From positions 1,240,001 through 1,304,000 of the forward strand of contig OY780964.2 of the NCBI GenBank assembly GCA_963675935.2: a DNA stretch of 64,000 nucleotides. Reading direction: 5' to 3'. Source of the stretch: G963675935 sp963675935. Lineage in GTDB: Bacteria > Planctomycetota > Planctomycetia > Pirellulales > Thermoguttaceae. Each line of letters starts with the position of its first letter. Positions within the stretch are counted from its first letter, which is position 1. Below are positions 10,273 through 19,231 of this stretch, in pieces. The translations under genes were made by a program, and so were the position numbers. The notes below the pieces were generated by a model, which had not been told where the DNA came from, ran no database searches, and saw only the letters and a program-made list of their open reading frames with translations.

Positions 10273-10608
10273 CTATCCCGCGCGACGCGCGGCGACTTCC
10301 AATCCGTCGAGCAGTCGCAGAAGCTGCGCGGCATCGACGGCGATCGAGCGTTCGTCGCTTTGGGGAAAGCGAAACGTGCCGCGTTCGAGCCGCTTGTAGT
10401 AGATGGTCAGGCCGTCGCCGTCCCACCACAGAATCTTCACTCGCTCGCTGGAACGATTGCGAAAGACGAAGACATTGCCGCCAAGCGGATCGTGGCCGAG
10501 AAACGATCGCACCACTTCGGCCAGGCCGTCGAAGCTCTTGCGCATATCGACCGGCGTGGTGGCGATCCAGACTTGCCCACCGCGCATGCCGTGAGTTGCC
10601 CCGATCAT
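10273..10608 (-). CDS. tnpB: IS66 accessory protein TnpB (Orf2)
   Basis: 111 residues. It has the family signature: TTPVDMRKSFDGLAEVV, a GNVFVFRNR-like stretch, and KILWWDGDGLTIYYKRLE. The start overlaps the end of tnpA by 4 bases, implying translational coupling. It is required with TnpC for transposition in studied IS66 elements, but its biochemical role is not settled. Confidence 0.95.
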   Translation of the reverse strand: MIGATHGMRGGQVWIATTPVDMRKSFDGLAEVVRSFLGHDPLGGNVFVFRNRSSERVKILWWDGDGLTIYYKRLERGTFRFPQSDERSIAVDAAQLLRLLDGLEVAARRAG

Positions 10609-10946
10609 GGCTGGCCTTCATTCGCCTCAAGGGCGTGGACGAGAGTGGCGAGGCGATCGACCGGAAACGATTCGCTCAAGCGGAGCGATCGGCCGCCGCG
10701 CAGTTCGAGCGTGATGCAGGCCGCCGCGTGAACCTCGCCGAGAACCAACGGGACAAAGGCTGGCTGCTTGCGAGTGCATCGCTTGGGGCCGCGCTCTTGG
10801 ATCGTTCGCCGCCAGAAGTAGAATGCGGATTCGTGGAGTCTTTCTCGGTGACAGAACTGCCGGACAGTCAGCCCACTCTTCGCGTGTCTTGCCACAATCT
10901 GCCGCCAGACCTTCTCGCGGTTAGGGTCTCGAATCGTATTGGCCAT
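10605..10946 (-). CDS. tnpA: IS66 accessory protein TnpA (Orf1)
   Basis: 113 residues. A helix-turn-helix-like N-terminus (HAKSGLTVRQFCHRERL, then SAFYFWRR) is typical of IS66 TnpA. The C-terminal half is Leu- and Arg-rich and ends in LATLVHALEA. First gene of the three-gene transposition operon, with about 70 bp between its start and the right inverted repeat. Confidence 0.92.
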   Translation of the reverse strand: MANTIRDPNREKVWRQIVARHAKSGLTVRQFCHRERLHESAFYFWRRTIQERGPKRCTRKQPAFVPLVLGEVHAAACITLELRGGRSLRLSESFPVDRLATLVHALEANEGQP

Positions 10947-11015
10947 CGCTGGTCTCCTGGATGTAAGTTGCGATGGCCCGATCTTGACAGATCACTCGGC
11001 AAGAATGAAGATGGA

Positions 11016-11032
11016 GTTCGCCGAACGGACAC
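11016..11032. repeat. Right terminal inverted repeat of the IS66 element
   Basis: Plus-strand GTTCGCCGAACGGACAC, the reverse complement of the left end with one mismatch. The DnaQ-like remnant starts at the next base. Confidence 0.7.
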
Positions 11033-11426
11033 GAAGATGGAAGACCTTGTTCTTCATGCACCGGACGCCGGTAAGGTCCAAGACCTGTTGGTTGAATGGT
11101 GGGAGAAGCTCGACTTGCCATTCGGAAAGACTCTTGTGCCCTTGGCGCACAACTGGGCGTTCGAGTCAGGCTTTCTGCGGGCGTGGCTGGGCGTCGATCT
11201 TGCCGAGATGTTGTTCTTCGGCCACGCTCGGGACGCAATGCTCTACGCCTTGGCCTTGAACGACAAGGCCGTATTCATGGGACTGCCGCAGCCGTTTCCC
11301 AAAGTCGGTCTCGGCTCACTCTGCAAACGCTTCAAGATCGCCAACCCCAACCCGCATGACGCACTGGGCGATGCACTCGCCGAGGCCGAATGTTATCGGG
11401 CGATGCTGACAATGGATTTGCTATAG
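11033..11426 (+). pseudogene. N-terminally truncated DnaQ-like 3'-5' exonuclease
   Basis: About 130 residues begin directly at the right end of the IS66 element. They retain motif II of the DEDD exonuclease fold (PLAHNWAFESGFL) and motif III (NPHDALGDALAEAECY), but the N-terminal motif I (DxE, about 60 residues) is missing. The first in-frame ATG is at 11037. Without motif I the metal site cannot form, so the product should be inactive. The frame otherwise has no stops, so the truncation looks recent. The next gene starts 9 bp later. Confidence 0.8.
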
Positions 11427-11435
11427 GACGACGTT

Positions 11436-12179
11436 ATGGCTTGGAAGCGAAGCGATTGGAACGGCATCATTCAGCGGATCAATGAGCTTTCGACGAATCC
11501 AACATCGGGGCACACGGCCCTCGATCCGTTGGAGGAAGTGCCGGAGGGGCATAATTGGTCGGTGAATGACATCAACACCGTCTGGAATCGGCTGTTGGAA
11601 TTGTGCCCGGAAAACACGTTAGTCGCTGACAGAATCAAGTGGACTCGGAAACTCATCGACGAAATTGAGACGGCCATTGCCGCCGGTTGGTGCTTCGATG
11701 CGTTGTGTAGCGAGAATGGAACCGTCATTGAAATCGTTGTGCCGGATTCGGATGGCACGACGTTCAGCGACTGGCCGTATCCCACATACTCGACGAGCGC
11801 CTTAAACTGCCCCGAGTTCACCGGTCCGCAATACCTCTTTGCCTATACGAAGTGCGCCACATTCTTCAACGGGATGCAGGTGGCCAGGGCCGGCGTCAGC
11901 GGGCGGAAATGGGAAGCGTGGCGGGTAAACTACAACTCAGCCGGTGAAAAGATCAGCGAAACACAAATCTATCTCCATCCTTACGATCAGGAACACAGTT
12001 GGAATCAAACGCAAGGAGTGATCGACTGCGACGGAGTGATCCGCGACGCCGACCGCGATTCCTACAACGTTCTGTGTGCCCAGGCGTATGGCTATTGGGC
12101 CTGCGTGGGCACCGACATCGCCAAAACGTGCATTGAAATACGAATCATCTGCACCGTGCCTCCAGCCGTAGCGTGTTGA
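11436..12179 (+). CDS. Hypothetical protein, possible phage accessory or tail-region protein
   Basis: 247 residues; I do not recognise the family. The N-terminal third is helical and polar, with repeated Trp (MAWKRSDWNGI, NWSVNDINTVWNRL). The C-terminal part is richer in beta-type residues and Cys. It starts 9 bp after the exonuclease remnant and ends one base before the next gene, so the three genes to 13136 probably form one transcript. No signal peptide or membrane segment. Confidence 0.7.
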   Translation: MAWKRSDWNGIIQRINELSTNPTSGHTALDPLEEVPEGHNWSVNDINTVWNRLLELCPENTLVADRIKWTRKLIDEIETAIAAGWCFDALCSENGTVIEIVVPDSDGTTFSDWPYPTYSTSALNCPEFTGPQYLFAYTKCATFFNGMQVARAGVSGRKWEAWRVNYNSAGEKISETQIYLHPYDQEHSWNQTQGVIDCDGVIRDADRDSYNVLCAQAYGYWACVGTDIAKTCIEIRIICTVPPAVAC

Positions 12180-12180
12180 T

Positions 12181-12735
12181 ATGGACGCCTGCACAAGATG
12201 CTTGAAGGCCACCCGCGACGAAGACATCGTCTACTACATCTGCCGCAATCCAGATAACAAACACTACAATCATCGTATTTCTCCGGCGGAACACAACATC
12301 TGCTTGGACAAAGCCGACACGACAGCGGAAATTGAAGACGCCGAAGAGTCAAGGCTGTTGGCCCAAGCCTACACGCCGGGCGTGCCGAGGCCGGACCTTG
12401 CCGCGATTGGATTGACGCTGCCGCCGAAGGACGGTGTGGAACGGAGCTTTCAGCGTCCGATCTTCGAGCCGGACGGAGCCATCCGGTATCCCAAAAACGA
12501 AGGCGATTGGGAGTGTCCCCGTGTGCCGACCGGCTACGTGCGATCCAAAGATGATCCGTGGCTGCTGCTGCCGCTCTGGCTGCCATGTTCCTTGCGGAAT
12601 CAGATGGCCTATCTCAATGTCAATTGCGGGTGTGTCCTGATCGTCATGCGATGCAATGATCCTGAAACCAAAGTGTTCGGCAAGCGTTTGGATGCGGAGG
12701 CTTGCCAAGCCTGCAAATACCGGAGGGCTTTGTGA
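12181..12735 (+). CDS. Cys-rich hypothetical protein
   Basis: 184 residues. It opens with a CxxC pair (MDACTRCLK) and has further Cys near CGCVLIVMRC and at the C-terminus (ACQACKYR), a pattern suggesting zinc binding. No recognised family. It starts one base after the previous stop and shares one base with the next start (TGATG), so translation is probably coupled. Confidence 0.72.
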   Translation: MDACTRCLKATRDEDIVYYICRNPDNKHYNHRISPAEHNICLDKADTTAEIEDAEESRLLAQAYTPGVPRPDLAAIGLTLPPKDGVERSFQRPIFEPDGAIRYPKNEGDWECPRVPTGYVRSKDDPWLLLPLWLPCSLRNQMAYLNVNCGCVLIVMRCNDPETKVFGKRLDAEACQACKYRRAL

Positions 12736-13136
12736 TGGGTTGCGGATGTCCCGAGGAAGAACAACCGCCGTCTGCCCCGTTTACGCTCATCTACACGAGC
12801 GGGACCGAGGCCGCGTACTACCGGATGGTTCGTGCCACACTGCCTGAAACGCCCGGCGAGTGCGGCATTCCCGAAATTCACGACGATGGCAGCATTGAGT
12901 ATCCACAAGGCGAGCCGCCGGACATTCTGGGTTACGATCGCATCGGGCCAAGGTTGTTTCGTCCCTCATGGCCAAGCTGCCGTTGGCGGGCATTGACGGT
13001 CACACACCCAAACGGATGCCTCGCAGTGCGCGGTCAATGTCATCAGCCGTTGTCGGACCATCATTTGCAGGCAGTGCTGCCGGAACAGTGCAAAAGCTGC
13101 TCCAATCGGGCGAACATCGTCGTTGCGACATCGTAG
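12735..13136 (+). CDS. Cys-rich hypothetical protein, last of a three-gene operon
   Basis: 133 residues from an ATG overlapping the previous stop by one base; an upstream in-frame ATG at 12702 would overlap the previous gene by 34 bases and is less likely. It starts MGCGCPEEEQPP, contains CxxC near the C-terminus (EQCKSCSNR) and is acidic in the middle. It resembles its upstream neighbour in having paired Cys at both ends, but I see no convincing alignment. Function unknown. Confidence 0.68.
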   Translation: MGCGCPEEEQPPSAPFTLIYTSGTEAAYYRMVRATLPETPGECGIPEIHDDGSIEYPQGEPPDILGYDRIGPRLFRPSWPSCRWRALTVTHPNGCLAVRGQCHQPLSDHHLQAVLPEQCKSCSNRANIVVATS

Positions 13137-14635
13137 ACAATCATTGAGCCGTCAGGAGTTCCATTTCTGGTGGAGGGCATGGGAGAGTTGCCGACCATAA
13201 TGCGATTTTCACGCCACCGGGGACCACGTTGGGGGCATCCAATCCGCAGGTGCATAGCCTGAAGTCCTGCTGCAACCTAGCTTTTTATTGCACTTGATAT
13301 AGTAGTCATAATCCGTTGATCGACGCGGAGCGGAACGGCCGTCATCCGAGACGGATCGCTGTTCGGAGAGAACAGTCTCATGCTCGGCGCTTGGCGCTAT
13401 CCACGCACGGCGCTTATGGCCTCTCGATACCTCGCTGAACACTCGTTTCATTCGTGCCCAACGCCAATTATTCCTCGGGGGCACTTGGGCATTGCTCCGC
13501 CATTTATGCGTGACAATTCGCCCACCGACAACCAAGCAAGCCTTTGGCATTGGCAAGCCATCGAAGGCTCGTCCAGCAAGCTGTTGATGTCAGGCGACCC
13601 CCAACGGCAACATATCCAGCTTCGGCTTCGCCAAAAAAGAACACTGTCGTGACGGCCTTATGCTTACCAAGGCAGTCCAGCACCACCGTTGGCGTCCTTT
13701 GCCGATCATGCCATAGTCGTGGGTGCCGTGCAGAATGTCGGGAATGGGGAATAATTTCCTTCGGGGACGGCATTTCCAGCACCCTCGATTCCATTCTCTT
13801 GACTATACGGCCGTGGTAATGGTCCCGTGCCTGGCGATACACGGGTGTCTATCCACGGTTGCCAGCCCATCGGTGGCCCTTTCGTCTTACCAATACAGAT
13901 AACATAAGCGACGGCCCACGATCGCTCAGAGAATCCACAACGGATTGGGCTTTCGTATCCACCATCCATCGGTGGTGAATAAAGCAGAATTCGTGGCACA
14001 ATTGGCCCGTGGAATAATTTTCCCACGGTTACTTCATGGAATCCTAGCTTCACGGTTACGTATTGGAGTGTGTGCTGGCCCGACGAGCGTGCAGGCACTG
14101 GCTCTATTCACACTCGGACTTAGCCATAGCGAACCAGCGCCCTTGTGCTAACCGCGAATTGTCAAGGAACCGTAACCCGCGCACTTGCGGGAGTCTCCGG
14201 CCGGGAGTCACCCGGCGCTTCACGGCGCGCCGTATCCGCGCCGCTGACGCTATCGTATCAAAACGTTTCCGCCGCGTCAAACGAATTCCGTTTGACTTTG
14301 AAGCTCATGTTGTGCATGCTGAAAGACGAGGTGGCAACCATGACAAAAACAGAAGCAAGGAATCAATTGCCGGACGTGACCGTTGTGCCGACGTTCGGCG
14401 TGTTTCTCGCGTGCAAGACGACCGGACGCAACAACACGTTTGCGACCGTAACGCCGACGGATGAAACGTGGGGCGGCTGTAACTGGCAATTCTCTTGGGA
14501 AGCAATCGCCCGCGCCGCAACACGAAACAGTCCCCTTTATATTTAGCGAATTTGAAAGATTTTACTTGACGCGACATTAGCTTCAGTACAAGATGGAGAA
14601 ATCAGGCAACCTTTTCACCTTTTGGAGTCACAACC
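13137..14635 (+). other. 1.5 kb of decayed sequence, probably former coding DNA
   Basis: No convincing intact gene. From about 13,700 to 14,546 one plus-strand frame reads protein-like for long stretches (for example PGDTRVSIHGCQPIGGPFV, WNPSFTVTYWSVCWP) but is broken by several stops, near 13757, 13800, 13909, 13980 and 14120. The last open part, 14145-14546, reads on to a stop but has no good ribosome site. The stretch cggcgcttggcgctatcca near 13387 recurs at about 23225. I read the region as degraded gene remnants. Confidence 0.4.
14566..14594 (+). promoter_or_regulatory. Possible promoter of the small-gene operon
   Basis: TTGACG at 14566-14571 and CAAGAT at 14589-14594 with a 17-bp spacer, 41 bp before the DUF932 start. 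The -35 is good and the -10 is weak. Confidence 0.35.
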
Positions 14636-15361
14636 ATGAGTAGCCTTTGTTTGCACACCGGCGCGAAGATCATCGAAATGGAACAATTGCGGAATGTCGT
14701 CACCCCGGAAGCTACGCCGACCTGGACCCCGGTGGCCCACGACGCCCTGGTCGATTCGGTCAAGGGGTCGTTGGTTTCCAGCGGGGCGAACATCGTCAAG
14801 GAAGAGCATGCGCTGTATCGGGACGGGGCGCGGTACTTCGGGCTGTTGCATTTGAGTGAAAACAATGACGGCGGCAACACGGTCATTGGCATTCGCAACA
14901 GCCACGACAAGACATTCCCCGCCGGGTTGTCGTTGGGAAACCACGTTTTCGTTTGCGACAACCTTTCCTTTTCGGGCGACGTGACCGTGGCCCGGAAGCA
15001 CACCCGATTTATCGGCCGCGACCTGGACCGGCTGATTTACTTCGCCGTGGGCAAGCTGGCCGACCTACGGCAGAAGCAGCTTATCCGCTTTGCAGCCTAC
15101 AAGGGCCGTGAGCTTTCCGACGTGGAAGCCCATGACCTGATTATCCGCGCCTTGCTTGCCCACATTATCAGCGGGGAAGCGGTCACGAAAGTGGTGGGCG
15201 AGTGGCGGAAACCGGCCCATGATGAGTTTGCCCCACGGAACGTGTGGAGCTTGTTCAACGACTTCACGGAAGTCTTGAAGGGCATTGCCCCGCAAGCCGC
15301 CGTGAGACGGACCATGACGTTGCACGGATTGCTTGACGCCCATTGCCAATTGGCCATTTGA
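14636..15361 (+). CDS. DUF932 family protein (phage/plasmid type)
   Basis: 241 residues. The central part (HALYRDGARYFGLLHL, IGIRNSHDKTFPAG, NHVFVCDNLSFSG) matches the core of DUF932 proteins, which are common on plasmids, phages and integrative elements. Their biochemical role is unknown. A good ribosome site (ttttggagtc) precedes the start. It leads a long run of short plus-strand genes and is the only one with a clearly recognised family, so it is the main reason to call this block phage- or plasmid-derived. Confidence 0.82.
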   Translation: MSSLCLHTGAKIIEMEQLRNVVTPEATPTWTPVAHDALVDSVKGSLVSSGANIVKEEHALYRDGARYFGLLHLSENNDGGNTVIGIRNSHDKTFPAGLSLGNHVFVCDNLSFSGDVTVARKHTRFIGRDLDRLIYFAVGKLADLRQKQLIRFAAYKGRELSDVEAHDLIIRALLAHIISGEAVTKVVGEWRKPAHDEFAPRNVWSLFNDFTEVLKGIAPQAAVRRTMTLHGLLDAHCQLAI

Positions 15362-15412
15362 CAAAGGAATCGCCCACCCAAATAGCGGGCATTGCCCGTA
15401 GAAGGAATTATC

Positions 15413-15949
15413 ATGGCCGACCGTATGGCGGCAGAAATCTGGATTGGGGGCAGACTGCCCCGTAGTCTCTTGGATGAGTTTCCCATTTCTGACTTGCGCG
15501 TCGATTGGGATGAACACCCGATCGACGCCACGACTGAGGACAGCATTTTGAGCGCCCGCGACGAACGCGGATTGCTCCACTTCGCCGACTGCGAAGCGGC
15601 GTGGGGAGAGTTTCAGGAATTGGAAGGCTGGTTGCGGGAGCACAATATCCCGTTCAACCGGCAGTCTTCCGGCAGGTATGAGTATGACCCGTGCTTTGTC
15701 GAGTTTCGCCCCGACTTGCGCGGCAAACCCAACCAGGACCGGTATACGCTGACGACCCAAGAGGGCGCTCCCGTTGTATGCCACGATGATGTCGAAAAGG
15801 CCATGCGGGGAATGGCAAGACTGGTTGGCGACAGGAAACAGTCGGCAACGAAGCGACTGCAGGCATGGGAACGAATCTACCGGAGACTTGTCCGCGCCGT
15901 TCCGCCGAAGCTGCCGCCGTTGCCACCTTTTGAGATTATCGACGCATAG
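15413..15949 (+). CDS. Hypothetical protein of the small-gene operon
   Basis: 178 residues from the ATG at 15413, chosen because gaagga lies 5-10 bases upstream. Acidic and aromatic-rich; the C-terminal third is basic and helical (RKQSATKRLQAWERIYRRL) and ends in a Pro-rich run (PPKLPPLPPF). No recognised family, signal peptide or membrane segment. It begins 51 bp after the DUF932 gene and ends 16 bp before the next. Confidence 0.7.
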   Translation: MADRMAAEIWIGGRLPRSLLDEFPISDLRVDWDEHPIDATTEDSILSARDERGLLHFADCEAAWGEFQELEGWLREHNIPFNRQSSGRYEYDPCFVEFRPDLRGKPNQDRYTLTTQEGAPVVCHDDVEKAMRGMARLVGDRKQSATKRLQAWERIYRRLVRAVPPKLPPLPPFEIIDA

Positions 15950-15965
15950 ACAACAAGAAAGGAAC

Positions 15966-16691
15966 ATGACCATGGCAGACAACTATTTGCAGTTTTCAGA
16001 GGTCATTGCGAATCTGACCGAGCCGGAAGAGGCTTGGCTGAAAGAACAACTTCAGCCCATTCGCGTCTTCGGCGGCAATGAATATGCGGAAGATGCCGCG
16101 CCCGCAGAACAGGCCGACGCCGAATGGGACGGCATTCGCTTCTTGCGCGACAAGACGGACTACGACCCTAAATGGGATGCGTTGGGTTTTGAATTTGATT
16201 TTTGCGACGACCAGGACCGTGGTGGTTGGGGCCGCCACTTATGGCTCTATGCGGAAGAATGGGGCGATGGCGGCAACGTCGCGTGGCTTGTGCAGAAGTT
16301 TCTCAAGAAGTTCCGGCCCGATCAATGCTGGTCGCTCTCCTACGCCGCGACGTGTTCAAAACCCCGCGTGGGCGAGTTCGGTGGCGGGGCGGTTTTCGTC
16401 ACGGCCGACACGATCGCGTGGCAGGACAGCGGCGATTTTATCGAGGGCCAGCGGGCGGCGTTCGGCCGGAAATCGGCTGTTTACGTTTCCGTATGGGACG
16501 ACAGCACGATTTGCCGTTCCCCATGCAAATTCGATCCGGCGACAATGCGGGTTTCCGAGATTGAGACGGCCGCGAACCAAGAGGCCGCCGAGTCATGCAG
16601 TGCCTTGACCGATGAATACGTGGAAGTCAATGGCAAGGAATTGCGGGAGTCGGACGGGATTGTTTTTGACTACAAGGAAAACGACGCATGA
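15966..16691 (+). CDS. Hypothetical acidic protein
   Basis: 241 residues from the ATG at 15966, preceded by aagaaagga; a second ATG six bases later is also possible, and the longer frame upstream is a shadow of the previous gene. Strongly acidic and Trp-rich (GRHLWLYAEEWGDGGNVAWL), with conserved-looking Cys. No family recognised. It overlaps the next gene by 4 bases (ATGA), so the two are translationally coupled. Confidence 0.72.
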   Translation: MTMADNYLQFSEVIANLTEPEEAWLKEQLQPIRVFGGNEYAEDAAPAEQADAEWDGIRFLRDKTDYDPKWDALGFEFDFCDDQDRGGWGRHLWLYAEEWGDGGNVAWLVQKFLKKFRPDQCWSLSYAATCSKPRVGEFGGGAVFVTADTIAWQDSGDFIEGQRAAFGRKSAVYVSVWDDSTICRSPCKFDPATMRVSEIETAANQEAAESCSALTDEYVEVNGKELRESDGIVFDYKENDA

Positions 16692-17074
16692 GCAGATACT
16701 ACGAAATGAGCGTGGAAATAGGCGAATACGATCATGCCAAGACGGCCGAAATCCGGGCGGCCGCCGAACAGCAATGGCCGTTTGACGACTGGACCTTTTC
16801 CGGCGACGAGAATCAGCCCGATGTGGAAATGCGGGCGTCCGCGCAACATTGGTTGTGCGGCGGAGAAGACGAGGAGCAGTTCACCGAACGATTGGTCGTG
16901 GCGATATGGCGGGCCAACGGTGGATATTGTTGTGTCGTTGTGGATGCCACGTACATGGAAAACCTTCCCTACGAAACGCACACATTGGACGAATCCGATT
17001 ATGCCCGGCTGATTCAAGGCGAGCACGCCGCAATGCAGGAGAATCCCGAGAATGAAACCCAAATTGATCTATGA
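16688..17074 (+). CDS. Hypothetical acidic protein
   Basis: 128 residues, acidic, with a Cys pair in GGYCCVVVDATYM. The start overlaps the previous stop (ATGA) and its end overlaps the next gene by 23 bases. No recognised family. The tight packing is typical of phage or plasmid accessory operons. Confidence 0.68.
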   Translation: MSRYYEMSVEIGEYDHAKTAEIRAAAEQQWPFDDWTFSGDENQPDVEMRASAQHWLCGGEDEEQFTERLVVAIWRANGGYCCVVVDATYMENLPYETHTLDESDYARLIQGEHAAMQENPENETQIDL

Positions 17075-17321
17075 AATTGAACAGTACGAACTTCACGCGA
17101 TGAAGTACCGCGTTGAGGCAGCCACTGAGGCCGAGGCTATCGTCAGGCTGTTGCAGGGCGAAGCGGAGGCCGTAGACCAAGGCTTGGAGTACATCGAAGT
17201 TGCCGAAGACTTCGGTTTGCCAGTCGATGAATACCCGGACCTGGGTGAAGCTCTGAAAAAACTTGGCGTGTCGATTGGCGATACTGTAATTCCATCTATC
17301 CGTTCCATTCAACTCGTTTAG
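17052..17321 (+). CDS. Hypothetical small acidic protein
   Basis: 89 residues. It starts inside the end of the previous gene, with aggag about 9 bases upstream. The middle is helical and acidic (EAEAIVRLLQGEAEAVDQG). No recognised family. Confidence 0.65.
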   Translation: MKPKLIYEIEQYELHAMKYRVEAATEAEAIVRLLQGEAEAVDQGLEYIEVAEDFGLPVDEYPDLGEALKKLGVSIGDTVIPSIRSIQLV

Positions 17322-17371
17322 CAATGTGAGTTTCCTGAAACCAGATAACCGCAGGGCGGGAGACAATCCAA

Positions 17372-17659
17372 ATGCGACGCATTGACGTTCCCATCCAGTT
17401 TTCCGGCACCGTGTCCGTTCTCGTGCCAGATCGTCTTTGTGACGCTGACGCCACGCTATTGGCAACCAAACTTGCCCTTAGCAGGATCGTAGCGACCGCT
17501 GACAATCCCGATGCTCCCGAGGATGACGCTTGTGAAGATTACGCCAAGGAATGTTCGGAGCAAGCACGCAACACGGCGGAAAGTGATTGGGACCAAGGCA
17601 AAATATCAAGCATCGGCGGACGTTGGACAAGTTGCCAAGAAACATACAACCATCCGTAA
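17372..17659 (+). CDS. Hypothetical small protein
   Basis: 95 residues preceded by gcgggag. The N-terminal half is beta-like (IDVPIQFSGTVSVLVP); the C-terminal half is acidic with two Cys (DDACEDYAKECSEQA). No recognised family. It lies 50 bp after its neighbour, in the same orientation. Confidence 0.62.
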   Translation: MRRIDVPIQFSGTVSVLVPDRLCDADATLLATKLALSRIVATADNPDAPEDDACEDYAKECSEQARNTAESDWDQGKISSIGGRWTSCQETYNHP

Positions 17660-17712
17660 CGACGATTCAAGCCGCCCATCCGCAACATTAGAAAGCATCC
17701 CAAGGAAATCCC

Positions 17713-17814
17713 ATGAAAGCCACATTTACCGTGCAAGTCAAATACGATCCGGCAATAACCGACCCGGATACCGAAGCAGTTCTCAATGAGGCGGGAATCA
17801 TCGTGCGAAAATAG
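17713..17814 (+). CDS. Very small putative protein (33 residues)
   Basis: A 33-codon frame beginning MKATFTVQVKYDPAITD, with a good ribosome site (caaggaaatccc) and the expected orientation and spacing. The opening resembles other short beta-type proteins in this block. It could be real or a truncated remnant. Confidence 0.4.
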   Translation: MKATFTVQVKYDPAITDPDTEAVLNEAGIIVRK

Positions 17815-17872
17815 GCCGGAAGTACATAGGCAGCAGTATCAATATGTTGCTTGACAATAAGGAGACACCGCC

Positions 17873-18358
17873 ATGCGACAGTTGACAGTTGAGGGCTACG
17901 GACACAACGGGAAGCCCACGCGAATCATTTTGCGATTCGATGACGGCGGAAGCCTTTTGAATCCGAAATCCGCTGCCAAGAACAGCATGGTCGGCTGGGG
18001 CGCGTGGCAATCGTCAGAAAAAGTCCCCTCCCGCTTCGGCCATTGTTGGTGGGTAAGCACGGCCGGTCACGGCGGGTACATCCTTGTCACGCCGATCAAA
18101 GACTTGCGGTTCAAGGAACCGGCGATGAAGGTGGAACACGCATTCGGCACAATTTACGTTTATGAATTCGAGGAGGATTGCGACTGGGCCTTGCTGGAAT
18201 ACCACGATGAGTTGACCCGGCAACACGCCCTGAAAAGGCGGAACGGCTGGCGGGCCGAACAGGGAGAGCCGCCGCAAACTGAAACGGAATACATGGCGCA
18301 GTGCGTCATGCCGTGTATCGAGCAATGGAACCCTTCAACATTGGGGGCCGCGACATGA
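17873..18358 (+). CDS. Hypothetical protein with a W-x-V-S-T-x-x-H-G-G motif
   Basis: 161 residues with gaca-ataaggag upstream. The core FGHCWWVSTAGHGGYILV resembles a short domain found on mobile-element proteins (I believe of the DUF7007 type, not certain). The C-terminal part is helical and charged. It overlaps the next gene by 4 bases. Confidence 0.68.
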   Translation: MRQLTVEGYGHNGKPTRIILRFDDGGSLLNPKSAAKNSMVGWGAWQSSEKVPSRFGHCWWVSTAGHGGYILVTPIKDLRFKEPAMKVEHAFGTIYVYEFEEDCDWALLEYHDELTRQHALKRRNGWRAEQGEPPQTETEYMAQCVMPCIEQWNPSTLGAAT

Positions 18359-18558
18359 AAAACACAACCGACGCACTTTTGGACCGGACCGGGAGCATCG
18401 TGGGGATTACCCCGATAACTCAAGCCGCCCGTGAGTGGATCAAAGAGCATTGCCACGCCGAACCGTGGCAATGGCTGGGCGAGACGTTGAACGTGGAATT
18501 GAGGTATGCGGGAGACATTGAGGCTGGAATGCAACGCGACGGATTGAACATCGAATAG
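18355..18558 (+). CDS. Hypothetical small protein
   Basis: 67 residues from the ATG at 18355, which overlaps the previous stop (ATGA). The upstream in-frame ATG at 18301 would overlap the previous gene by 58 bases and is less likely. The protein contains REWIKEHCHAEPWQWLGETL, an amphipathic helix-like run. No family recognised. Confidence 0.65.
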   Translation: MKNTTDALLDRTGSIVGITPITQAAREWIKEHCHAEPWQWLGETLNVELRYAGDIEAGMQRDGLNIE

Positions 18559-18569
18559 GGAATAACATC

Positions 18570-19151
18570 ATGGGTGCGGGGATCACCAAAGAGCAAGAAC
18601 GCCGGGCAAAGTATCGCAGCTTGCAGTCCGTTTTGCGCGAACTGGGCCGGGCGGGCGTCAAGTGCCAGTATGCGAAGATGGCCGTTTCCGGCGACGGCTT
18701 CCATATCAGCTATGGGCTGACGTTGCGGGCGAGCAATGGCGAATGTTTTGGAAATCTCCATGTGGAAGTCGGCAACGAACACTATTGGCTGTTGGACGCC
18801 AGAGCGGGCATTGAGCGCGTCAAGGCCCTTTTCGGCAACAACCGCGAGCAATTGCCCGTGACGGAATTGGCTTGGATGATCGTACAAATAGAAAACGCCG
18901 TGAGACACGGCAGTTCGGTGGAGAATATGGGCAAGCCAGAATATGACGTGTTTCTCCACAATACCGATGGAAGCCGAGCGAAGACCGTGCCGGGTTTCGG
19001 CATGGAACCGGGCCAGCTTTACGCCTACAACGAAATGCAAGACGGCAGGCCGATGCTTCGCATTGGGCCGGGCCACGATTACACGGAACTGTTGCCCGGA
19101 ATGTCAGTGCGATGGCGCGACGGTCGAATCATCGTGCAACGGCCGGAGTGA
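18570..19151 (+). CDS. Hypothetical protein
   Basis: 193 residues, 11 bp after the previous gene. It opens with a basic helical stretch (KEQERRAKYRSLQSVLREL) and continues as a mixed alpha/beta protein with no membrane segment. No recognised family. It is one of the longest proteins of the block. Confidence 0.7.
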   Translation: MGAGITKEQERRAKYRSLQSVLRELGRAGVKCQYAKMAVSGDGFHISYGLTLRASNGECFGNLHVEVGNEHYWLLDARAGIERVKALFGNNREQLPVTELAWMIVQIENAVRHGSSVENMGKPEYDVFLHNTDGSRAKTVPGFGMEPGQLYAYNEMQDGRPMLRIGPGHDYTELLPGMSVRWRDGRIIVQRPE

Positions 19152-19231
19152 CCTCTGGACAAAATGACAATTAGAGTAAGATGCCGCTGGTCTGAAAATC
19201 CGTGAAACTCAAACCAACAAGGAAGTAACAA

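Larger units (their letters stand above)
8539..11032 (-). mobile_element. IS66-family insertion sequence
   Basis: 2,494 bp with the classic IS66 set tnpA-tnpB-tnpC on the minus strand. Terminal inverted repeats match at 16 of 17 positions: GTGTCCGTTCCGCGAAC at the left end, and GTGTCCGTTCGGCGAAC read inward from the right end. Flanking octamers differ (gaataatt on the left, gaagatgg on the right), so there is no 8-bp target duplication. The flanks are also unrelated, an RHS scrap and an exonuclease scrap, which suggests an adjacent deletion or recombination after insertion. Confidence 0.88.

Noticed and set aside
8724..11426. 900-codon plus-strand frame
   Set aside because: Most of it is antisense to the IS66 transposase; only the last 130 codons after the IS are real, and they are reported as an exonuclease remnant.
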